DNA of 64,000 bases from Phyllostachys edulis (taxonomy: Eukaryota; Streptophyta; Magnoliopsida; Poales; Poaceae): NCBI GenBank assembly GCA_036346405.1, contig CM070548.1:91110588-91174587 (forward strand), in the 5' to 3' direction. Made by a program: the position numbers and the translations under genes. Under the pieces are notes generated by a model that was not told where the DNA came from, made no database searches, and saw nothing but the letters and a program-made list of their open reading frames with translations. This document shows, piece after piece, positions 41,861-53,800 of this stretch (position 1 is its first letter; each line of letters begins with the position of its first letter).

Positions 41861-44800
41861 TCAAAACAGCGAGTCAAGATACGAGTTGTTATACAGACGG
41901 CCAAACTGGAGGAGGCTGCCATACGTTCTATCCCATACCCCGACAAAAAGAGCGTCGGTGTCCGGGCTGAAAGACATGCCAGATATCTCGCCAAAGAAGT
42001 CCAACTCTTGCCTTTTGTTGTAATCACTCCCGACGTCGAAGATGTGGACAAAGTCTGCTGGTTCTGCCATCGACATGAACCGCCCATCTGATGTGAAGCG
42101 GATTGATCTAATGGCTCCAAGGTTACCCCTCAATACATGGACGGATTTTGAGAGATTCCTCGCGTCCCAAATTCGGCATGTCTTGTCTTGGTTGCCAGTA
42201 GCAAATGTTCGGCCGTCAGGACTCCAAGCTGATGCAAATGAGTAATCCCAATGGCCTTTCATGGAATGAATAGTCTGCATCCAGAAACAAAATAATGTAC
42301 ACACTTAATCACACATCATATCAACACTTTAATGTGAAATATTGATCAGAGCTTGGTTAACATCTATATGATGTTTTATGCCTGGATTTGCATGTGCTGG
42401 TATACCTTTCCTGAATTGGCATCAATAAGTAACCCATTAGGATCGTCCCCCACAATAATAACAAGCTTTCTGTCAGGACTCAGTGATGTATGCTGCATGA
42501 ACAAAATAACAATACATAGTAAGGCCAGCGTACAGCAATAAAAACATTTGAAGCATTCCATAACAAAAGGTATGTGGAAAAGGCAGTGATGTTGGATCCA
42601 TTTACAATCAGTGTTCAGTACTTTGTTGGAAAGGCAGTGATAGGAAAAAGGAAAGAAAAGGGTTCTATAGTTGGCACATGCGAGATTATCTGGTGGGGTG
42701 ACAAACTGACAATTGCCAAATATGCAACACCATACTTTTCTTTAGCCACTAAATCCAGAAGACTGAAGTACAGAACCGCATAATGTCATCACATTATGGC
42801 AATATAAATGTTAGATACTCCATTTTGCTCTTTAAATCCATCATAAATTCGTACTCTAATTTTACTAGGTTTGCCAACAGCAAGCTACCTAACATGGCAT
42901 AACAAGATGATTGTAAAGAAGCGCATTGAGATGAACAAGGAAACAAGACTAAACCATATGTACCAAAAAGAAGAAGAAAAAGGCAATGCATCTCTAGTAC
43001 AAACTACAAACGATATGTTCCAAGTTTCCAACCATAGCACAAGAAAAAAAGAAACAGGAATAACCAAAGGGACTTACGTTCACTGGCCAGTCAAACTGAA
43101 AATGCTTGCAGAGATGGAATCTCTCCATGTCATAGTCTCTTACACCAGAGTCATTGTTCGATGCCATGAAGTGAACAGCGCCACTGGGGGAAAAACCAGA
43201 ACTAACATGAACATACATTCAACAATGTTGCATCTTTAATAACAGGGATAGGACGTTACCTAGAAGTATTGAATATTTCAACTGCATTAGTAATAGCATT
43301 ATCATCATATGTTGTTCGACAGCAGAAGCTTATTCCTTCTCGATCAAGGTGCTGCATTTCATGTCAACAAAGGATTAAAAAATCAACAGAAGATCAATAT
43401 CAAGAGTTCATCAACATATTAAGCATGTGAGCACATGCACAAATGCATCAGTTAGTTATTTTTCAGCAAAATTTGCATAACATTGGTCAGTTTGTTTAAG
43501 TAGAGCAAAACCAGTGATTATGTTGGTCTACCATGCACGTCTCACCGTAACATTCCAATTTCATAAGAGATAATTCCAGTGGTTAGAATCGATAGTGCAC
43601 AAGGAGCTAGGTGAGCATCCAGAAAAAGAATGATATTGATGCAAGCAAACATCATAAATAGTGGAAACTTGTCAATCCTCATATAGCTAGCACACCATGC
43701 CAATAGATAGCACAGCTATTGGTGGGATTCAAAAGAAGTTGAATCAATCTGGATAACTAACCTTGCATATTAGCTCTCCTTGAAATCCGCCAGCTACCAG
43801 CAAATTGTCCTTGACTGCCAAGGTACTAACTTGAGTTTGAGAAAAACCCTCTAATAAACTTCCTGGGTGCTTCTGTAATAAGAGATCCATAAACATTAAT
43901 AGAAGAAGAATAACTAGAGAAACTGCAGAGGAAGGGAAAATTTAGACATAAAAAGGAACTAGAATAATTAATCATACCTCCCTAGGTGCCACATGTCCTT
44001 GGACATTCATAAGTTCAGTATCCACACCACTCAATGCCGACCAGTGAAGAACTGAGTAATGTGACATCAGGTAGACGTCATGCTTGGATGTTGCCCATAC
44101 TAAATTTCTAAGCTGCAGGAATAATTCGGGTCAATTGCTTCATACTCTTCACATTTGCAGATCAAAATTGTTTGGAATAAAGCATCTTGTGTATTCCAAT
44201 GGGCCAAAGGCTAATATATAACATGTACAAGGTTGGAACAATAGCAAATAACACCCTACACAATATATATATCTAACACCTCTCCTCTCAAACTCATGGT
44301 GGATCAACAACACTCTCATCGAGTTTGGAGAGGTAAACGCCATTTATGATACTAGGCGCTAACGACCAAGCATATGCTAAGATGCTAGTCTAAGATGTTG
44401 TCCTAGATGCTAGTCAAAAGCTGTCCTAAAGAGATTGGTGAAGAAATCACTCTCCCCTAACTAAAGATCTCTGGAAGGCCTAAGAGACTTGGTCACAGCG
44501 AAGCTGGTCTTGGTGTTGATGTAGTTGGCTCGAAAAGCAATAACTTGGTCTCGCCAAGGCCAAGGCGGACTTGATCGCATGTAATGTACTCGCAGCCTAG
44601 ACAAAGCCACTACCGCCGCTGACCAACCGCCACCGACGGAGACTTGCCGGGAAGTACAAGATTCCGCCGGTGTTTTGCTCAGGTCGATGTCGCCATGCAG
44701 GTCGCCGCCAGATCCGATGAAGGCGCCACGGGCACTCTTTGGTAGTGCAAGCCGTGGTCGGAGGTGCCCGCGACGAAGCGGAGGATCCTTTCACGGACTG

Positions 44801-47800
44801 CCGTTCCGCCGTTTGTCAAGTCATTTGATGAACCGGCCGACGAGCCGACGGCGAACGCCAAGTCCGGCCAGGCGTGGGACCAGTAGCGAAGGTCGCCCAT
44901 TAATGCGCCTGCAGATTGCGTCGCTCACCTCTCCGCCAGATTCACGACTTAAGCCGACCTCTCCTCCATAGAGTGTGGGCACAGTTCGCGATCGTTGAGG
45001 CCGCCTCACTCTCTGATGCGCTTGGCATGAGGCGATGGCGAAGAGAGATGCCGAGTCTGCATCTCGCGGACCTCGATCCCGAGGTAGAAAGAGAGGGCCC
45101 GAGGTCGCTCATCCGGAAGGTGGCCTTCATCTCCGCTTTGAACGCCTCGATCTCCTTCTCCTTGGTACCGGTGATCACAAGGTCGCCGACGAGACGCCTT
45201 ATCGCCAGGCATTGCCTCCTTGCCCGGCGGTAGACCGCATGACCTCGTGAAGAGCTTCGCCGAATCCCATTTGCTTGAGGTGGAGTCCACCGTGCCTAAG
45301 CTGCATGTGCTCCGCCAAGCAGTCAGAGGGCCTTGCGCAGCGAGGACCTGCTTTTGCTCGGATGATGAATCCGTGGTGCCGGCGACGAGACCTCCTCCTT
45401 CAAGTCGCGCTGAGGAAAGCAGACTTGACGTCCATGCGATGGACGCACCAGCCTCTCCGGGCATGCGAGGCGAGAGGAGACGACGGACTCCATCCGCAAC
45501 AGCGCCAAGGCATCGCCGGTCGACTCCTCTCCGCCGGACGGCTCGTGCCACGAGACGCGCTTTGTGCTTGATCACCTCCAAATTTCGCTTTTTTGAGCTT
45601 GAAGACCCACTTGAGAGAGATGGCGTGGTGGCTTACCGAAGATCGCCAGCTCCCACGCCTTGTTTCGCCGACGGCCCATCTCTCTCGATCATCGCAAGAC
45701 GCCATGCCGCGTTCTCTCTGGCTGGAACGAGGCTCGCTGCCGCCAAATCTGCGGCGAGGCGCTGCCTCGGCTGGTCGCGCCGGCCATTCAGGACCGGCCG
45801 CCACCGGAGAGGTCGCCCACGGTGACGCAGAAGCGCAGAGGCTCGCCGCCGTGGTAGGCGCCGACGCGATCTCGCTGCTGAGACGGAGCGGCGAACTCCA
45901 CCGCGCGCCGCTTGCCGCAGGCCGGGCCGCCGGCAAGCCGAAGCTCGGCGAGTAGGCGTGGGAGAACGAGGCGTGGCGGCGGCGGTTGGCGTGGACTCGC
46001 CGAGGCTCGTGGGCTTGCCGAGCCGCGCGGTGGCGGCGGCGACTCGCCGGAGGCGCGGCGAACGAGGCGGCGCGGGTAGGCGAGTTCGGCGAAGACGAAG
46101 CCGTTGGCCTCGCCTCGAAGCGGACGTAGTCGACAACGAAATCGCTGGTCGCCGAGTCGAGCCGCCATCCACCATCTTGTCCCACGCCCGCCGCTTTCGT
46201 CGAACACGACGCCACGCTGATGCGACGCTGCCGCGGTCGAGAGATCGAGGACGCGAGGCCTGGCGCCCCGCCGTAGCCGATGAAGACTCTCGGCGTTTCG
46301 GCTGCCGAAGCTTGCCGACGTGGTTGAGCTCGACGGCGCTGTGCACCGAAGACACGGAGGTGGCATCATGGGCTTGCGCTGCGCTGTGCCTCGATGATGG
46401 CGCTCTTGCCGCCGAGGGCCTCAGCGAGTGCGGTTAAGCAAGTGAACGGCAATTATCATCGCTCACCCAAGAGAATGCCGCAGATCCTCTCGCTGGTGAG
46501 GGCGCGGGCGGTGGCTACCACCGCTCGGGTTGCGGCGCCGACGACGCCTTATTCGCTGCGGGGTACGGCGCGAGAAGCGACGATGGATCTCTGCGCGCGA
46601 AGACGCGAACTCGCCGCCGTGAACTCACCGCCGTTGTCCGTGCGTAGGACCCGGCTTATAGGCCGCGACTCGCTCCGCAGCAGCTTGAAGCCACTTGATG
46701 GCGCCCGCCATGATGCCTTGACGCCGAAAGCAGATGCCCACATGAAGGGACACGCTGCCGACGAGGAGTAAGTAGCGCCGGCTTCAGCGTAGCCGGTCAC
46801 GGGCTACAGAGGTCACTATGTACGAGCTCCAGCCTTTCCTGGCGCGAAGCTCGCCCGCGAGAAGCGAAGCCGCCGCAGCCTTGGCGAGACAGTGTCGCAG
46901 AATCGCTTCCACGTGGTCGGCGCGCAGATGCCCCGCACCATCTCCTTGCCGCCGAAAGCCGCCTCGTGGCCTCAAAGTTGAGGTGCCCAAAGCGCTGCAG
47001 GCCACCTCCAGCGCCGCCGCATGCGGCGGTACGAAGACAAAGAGGTTGCGCCACCGCTGCAGGAAGGACATAGAGGCGGTTGCTTCGCTGACCTTGACGA
47101 GAGCCGGGCGACTATGATCCCAGATCGCAAAGACCGCGGCTCAATCTCCACGCGCGATCCGTTCTCATCCGGTACCGCCCTAAGTCGATGACGGAGTTCT
47201 CAACGCGGATGTAGTAGACACCGGCAGCAATGGTGTTTCGCCAGCTTGGCGACGAAGACGACAGAGCGACGCCTTGATCTCCACTTCGCGAGGCGCCGAA
47301 CTTGACTGGGTTCTCGAACGCTCGAAGTCAAGTTTCGAGAAGAACTCCGCCGCCTCGGCCATGTGTTGGTGGCGCGGTGTCGAGGCACCACCCGCTTGGC
47401 CTTGTCGCTGGCGAATCGCCGCCGAGTAGGCGGTGTGCTTTTGGCTCGCTCACGGAGGAGAGCCGCGCCGGCGGGCAGCTGGAGGTAGTTCGATGCCGCG
47501 ATGAGCAATGAACAGAGCCGCCCTCTTCCTCGCTTCGGCTGACGGGCTGCTGCGTCGTGGTATCGCCGACAATCCTTGCCCATGACCGTGCTTGCCTCGG
47601 CCAGGTAAGAGTCGCTCTCGTCGCTTTGCTTGCTGCCAAGAATAGCTGGCCTTGGCGCCCACGATCAAGACTCTAAGACGCCCTCGCTCGCCGCTACGGC
47701 GTCTTTACGCGCTTGCCGCTTACGCCATGTCACTTTGTCGGAAGAAGGCTCTTCTTTCTCGTTACCTTGGCCGGCAGAAATTTCATCGCTTCCCGAGCGA

Positions 47801-50800
47801 GAGGAGCTTCCCGCCAACGGCGACGGGTCCCGAGAGACGCTAGGTTTATCGCCGCTAACGACCTTGAGGCGACCTAACGCCTCGATCGTCATCGTGGAGA
47901 GGTCCAGCAGAGACTCGACGAGCGAGCCATCCGCTTGTACTTTCGGACGCAATGGAAGAGCTTCTCCACGCTTCTCTCTCGCCAGAGGTGTCGCCGCCGA
48001 ATCGCACCAACTTCGCAACAGAGTGTTGAGACGGAGAGCAAAGTCATCAACGCCCTCACCCGCTTGAAGGCGATTCTCCCACTCGCTTGCGAGTGCTCGC
48101 AATGTAGACTTGCGCGCGCGGTGCCGCCGATGCGCGGCCGCAATGATGGCGCCCAAGCCTCTTTGGCGACCGCTTGTTGGTAAGCGAGAATCGCGATCTC
48201 TAAGGATCGCGGCGATGAGAGCATCCAAATACCACGATCCCGGTCGAGTCGACGCTCTTCAGACCGGACCGCATCCCACATATGCCGCGACTGAGTTTAC
48301 CTCATCACCGCAGCCCCACTCGACGAAGTTGGTCTTGGGCGAGTAGGCCACCCGCCGCCGGGCCGGCGTCCTCGACGACAACTGTACTCGGGTGACCACG
48401 CAGATCGAATCAGGGAGAGCCGCCGCCGCGGAAGGCCGCGCTCTCCGCTGGGACCCGTCAGACGCCGCCCGCCGCTGCGTCTCCTCCAGAGCGCTGGCGT
48501 CCGGCTCAAGCCCGTTCGCCGCAATGCCGCTGGCGGCGCGTTGCTCATCGCGCCGCCGCTACGCTTCCTCTTCTCTCTGCCGCTCCATCCGTCGCTATTT
48601 ATTATTATCGCAGAGATGGAGTCGCTGCCGCCGCTGCCAGTAATCCTCGACCTCGCTGCCGCCAACGACGCCAGATCGCTCGCGCTGCCGCTTCCACCTC
48701 CATTCCGCCGCATTTACCGACGCTTTTTTTCCGCCAGCAGCTGCTCAGGCCGCCGCCGCGTTCTTCTTACAATACCTCGGCTTGCCGCCACAGCGTGCTC
48801 GAGGCGCATCGAAGGCCGAGATCGTCTCGCGACATGGCGTGCCACCGGGAACCGCCGCGTGAGAGAGAGTCGCTTCTCGGGTTGGGCCGCATGGCCGAAG
48901 CGAGGCTCGAGAAGGGATCGAGCAGAGATGCTCAAAGTTGCAGTGATAGTACTGGCTCGATACCACTTGTTAGTCGCCGGATTCTTGCACTTGGTGATAG
49001 CAAGATCCTTACTCTCATCCGGAGGATGACACTTGAGATGGGGCAATTTTCTTTGTTTATTTCTCACATTAACGCCATTCCAACCTCGAGGGGTTAGATA
49101 CAAATTTATAGGTCGCTAACCACCAAGCATATGCTAAGATGCTAGTCTAAGATGTCGCCCTAGATGCTAGTCAAAAGTCGCCAAGCATATGCTAAGATGC
49201 TAGTCTAAGATGTCATCCTAGATGCTAGTCAAAAGTCGTTCTAAAGAGATGTTTGCCCTTGAAGGCAAAAAAACCAACACAAAAGAGACTTATCCATCAT
49301 CGAAGTCTCGTGCCTTGGTGAAGAAATCTGTTAACTAAAGCTCCGAAGGCACATACTGAAAAGCAATAACTTGGTCTTGCACCTGCGATCGCATGTACGA
49401 AGCATCCACTCCAATGTACTTGGTAAGCTTATGCTTCACGGGATCTCGAGCAATACTGATCGCACCAGTACTATCTGATAGAAGCGGAGTCGGTGAAGAA
49501 ATAGAAACACCGAAATCCGCAAGAAGCCACCGGCAAAAGTGATCTCAAACGGTAACAAAGGCTATGACTCTCAACTCAAACCTCGGCATTTAACGAGAAA
49601 CTACAGTCTACTTCTTAGTTTTCCAGGCAATCAAGGAGGAACCAAGGAAAACACAATAGGCAGAAAGAGACCAACGATCAGAATGATCGCTAGCCCAGGT
49701 CGCATCAGAGTACGTCTCAAGTCAGAAAGAATCGAACGAGGAAAGAAAAGACATTGAGCGAGGGTTCCATGAAGATATCAAGAACACGAAGAAGGTGATC
49801 AGAAGGAACCGAGCGGGAGCAGAGACAAACTAACTCAGATGTGAATGGGCGAGAAATGTCGTCGAGTAATCCCAAGGTAGACGAGGCTCCGACAATATGG
49901 CGATAGCGAGTGGGATTTCAAGAGGCTCACCATCGAGAGGGTCAAGGTGAACACCTAACTCCATAGGAGAATCCACCACGCTACCGATCAAATGAGACAA
50001 GCGCGAGTAAGGATATCCTCAATGTACTTCTCCGAGAGAGATAGTAGCCCTTGGGCGCAGGCGATCTCAATCCTAAGTAAGTAAGAGACCCAAATCGATA
50101 TCAAGAATCGCCATCGAGACGCCTTCACAAAGGCAATGTACTAAGTCATCGCCAAGAATGATCATGTCATCCACATATAGAAGGAGCGGCGTTCAATTCC
50201 CGGCGAGAGGTGCGAACAAAGAGAAGAGGTCATGATCACTAGCGAGAAGCCAGAGCAAAGGACAACAGAGAGAAGGGCCAAACCAAGCACGAGGGGCTTG
50301 TTTGAGCCCATAGAGAGAACAACGAAGGCGACAAACCATACCATCAGGGACAGAATACCCAGGGGGCGGCTGCATGTAGACTTCACGCAACTCGCCATTG
50401 AGAAAGGCATTCTTAACATCCAACTGAGAGATGGATCACTGTCGAACAGAGGCCACAGCAAGAAGAGTACGAACAGTGGTCATGTGAGCGACAGGGGCGA
50501 AAGTCTCATCGTAGTCACGACCATGCTCCTGCTGAAAACCACGCACTACAAGACCAGCCTTGTAGCGCTCAAGGAAACCATCCAAGCGGGTCTTGATCTT
50601 GTACACCCACTTACACATGATAGGAGTAACACGCGCAGACAAAGGCACAAGATCCCAAGTGCTAGTACGCTCCAAAGCAGCAATCTCCTCAGACATCGCG
50701 AGCTGCCACTCAAGACGAAAGCAAATGCCTCACTTCAGAGGTCGAGGCTCGAAGAGCAATGGCCTGGGTCAGAAGGCCAGCGGCTCGACAAGCAGGACGA

Positions 50801-53800
50801 TCACGAAGATCACATCTGGGAGAAGGCAGAGCTGGACCCAGCAAGGATGGAGAGGGAGGACTGGGAACGGGACCAAGCAGAGACGGAGGCTCAAGAGAGG
50901 AAGTAGTAGGTTGAGGACGGCGAGAGTAGTGCAAGGGTAAAGGTGGAGCCTCAACAAAAGAGCGGGAAGGAAAATCCGGTGGAGGCGGAACAGATGGAGC
51001 CGGAGGAGCCAGAGGCAGAGTAGATGGAGGATGAGGCGAAACAGTGGTGGAAAGTTGAGTCAGGAAAAATCGGAAAGGAGATCGACTCAGCAAGAGAATC
51101 TGGGCTGACAGTGGGGGAACGAGGGTAGTAAGAGCGGGACTCGTCAAAAGTGTCATCTCGAGAAATCCTCATCCTGCGAGCAACATGGTCATAGCAACGA
51201 TAACCCTTATGCTCAAGACTATAGCCAAGGAAAACACACTCAACTGACTGAGCAATCACCTTGGTGCGCCACGAAGCGGAAGAAGGATTTAAATGCATAC
51301 ATACCAATTAAATCGCGAAGATGACTCAGACTCGGAGCTCGACTAAAGAGACGCCGACAGAGTAGAACCTCAAGAGCAAGAAAAGGTCGCAGTTGATGAG
51401 AAAAGTAGCGAGAGAAACAAATTTCACGTAAACGAGGGAGAACAGAAGAGGCAAGCATGAGAAGACGAAGCGTCTCAAGCAAGTGATTTATGTTTACGCC
51501 AGAGACACCGTTCTAAGCGCGAGCACCGGACAAGAGTATCGAGGAAGAGTGCCTCGCCAACGAGAAAGCGACGCAAAGCAGTAGAGAGATACTCACCAGC
51601 AGAGTCGGCACGAAATACACGAATGGTCAAATCAAACTGAGTGCGAACCATGGTGGCAAACATCTGATAAATAGAGAGAACCTGGCTGCACTCGGACATG
51701 AAGTAGATTCAAGTATGACGACAATAATCATCCATAAAGATCACATAATAGCGATGACCCCCTTTCGAAACGAAAGGAGTCGAACCCCAAACATCAGACT
51801 GAACAAGATCAAAAGGACAAGTAGAAATAGAATCACTAGTGGGATAGGGAGCTGCAATGCTGCCAAGCTTGCAACCCATACAATGTAAAAAGGTGTCCCG
51901 TAAATGCACTCCAAGAACACCACGATCGACTAAAGACGATAGACGCGAGCCACAGAGATGACCGAGACGATGGTGCTACTAAGCTTAAAGATGTAGCGGA
52001 GGACGCAGAAGAAGAGCAGAGGTAGTGGTAGTGGCCGATCGGGTCATGGAGACAATGGAAGGAACATGAAGGTTACCAAGCTCCCAAAGACGCCAGCAAA
52101 TCACGGCCGAGGGCCAAGACAAGCAAAGTCCCCATGCACAAGGTCCTAAACACAACAAGAGTCGACTAAGAACAACACGACGGTCGTGATCAGTGATCTG
52201 ACTAGCCGACATAAGCGCATAGTAAGCTGAGGAACATGAGAGACTGCAGGAACATGAAAAGAAGAAATGGAAAGGGTGCCTTGGCCTGTAACAGGAAGAT
52301 AGGTACCATCTGCAATCTAAATAAAGGGAAAATCGTGGACCGCATGTAAGGCAGGGTAGAATCGTGTCATGTGAAAAGAAGCACCAGAGTCCAAGATCCA
52401 CAGAGACAAGATACCTGACGAGGGAGGAAGCGGAGGCGAGGAAGACTGCTGAGAAGCAAGAGCCGGACGAAAGGTAACCCAAGGAGTCTCGAGGACGAGC
52501 CAACACCGAGGCGCCAAGCAGTGAGAGGAGCTGGCAGGTGGCGCTACCAGAGGAGCCTCGGGCGTAGGGGCCATCTCCCGAGCGAGAGGAACCTCCAGAG
52601 TTCTTCTGGGACGCCCACTCCGACGACCTTGGTCCTCCTCCGCATGTAACAATCTCGATACATGTGGCCGCCACGCCGACAAGAGGTGCAGCTGGAGACC
52701 CGCGAGAGAAGCAAAGAACCACCGAGGAGCCGTGAGGATCACGACGGTCCAAGAAAAAAGAAAGATGAGCAGGAGTCAAGCAAACAAGACAGATCAGATC
52801 TCGAGCCACGCCACGGTGACGAAGTCTCTCAACACGCACACCCGTGAGGGCTCCTCCAAGCTTCGCACAGTGGCGAGTCAGAGTCGAGCGCCAAGACAGC
52901 CTCAACTCAGTCGGAGACGCGTCAGAAGTCGAGAGACGCGAGTTCTCTGGCGCGCGGTCAAGACACAAGAGAACAGTCCAACAAACATCCGCCCTAGAGA
53001 GTCAAGCCGGCGCCACACCTCGCATACCGTAGAAATCATTCACGCGGCATCGAGTCAGCCAAGAGAATGCGCCGATGCACGATCGAGAGATACATAGCAT
53101 CACTCGTCTACCGGTAGCGAGCTCTCGAGGCCCTCCCACATAAGCCGTGTCGCCGGTAGCCGCCACATCCACGGAGATGGTCACGGCATGCTACCCACCA
53201 GACGGCGGTAGCACGAAGCCGCCTCGCCGGCCAGAGACGCGGCAACAGATCGCTAGAGTTTCTGTGGCCTCTCTAGTGCAACATTGGCGCCTCCTCGAGT
53301 CGCTTTTATCCGCACCAAACAGAGAGAATGCGATGTTGGCGGTGTAGACGAGGCGACAGGTCGCCACCAAATGAGATGACCTAGAGACGCTGGTTGCTGA
53401 GGCGGATCTCAAAGTGAACGGCCAACTCCTAAGTTCGCCCCATCGAACCGAATCGAGTAAGCGGGATGGCGAAGAGCCTCCAGTAGGTTATCGATTTTTT
53501 TTTTTTTTTTTTTTTTTTTTCTTTGGCTAACCTAATTCATTGAAAATAAACGACCCACACCCACACATTGCCAGACTTGACGACGGAACTTAGGGTTCTC
53601 GCTCGCCTCGCCGAAGCGGCGACAGCGGCTAACGAAAGAAGCGCATGGCACCGGCAAAGCGGCGGCCGTGTAAGCACCGGCAAAGCGACGACCTGGCGGC
53701 CGACTCGTTCATGGCCGAGCTAGCGAAAGTGCGGCTGGGCGAAGAAGGCTTAGCAATGGCAAGAACGGCGAGGCGCGGCTACTGAGGTTCCAAGACGACC

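Noticed and set aside
44675..48346. Many long GC-rich open frames on both strands, for example 45633-46355 and 45958-46437
   Set aside because: They are products of the CGCC/GGCGA-rich composition in the second copia polyprotein. Only the minus-strand pieces with gag and RT motifs are meaningful.
52662..53347. Plus-strand Arg/Ser-rich frames
   Set aside because: Antisense to the gag/protease part of the copia element; no domain, compositional only.
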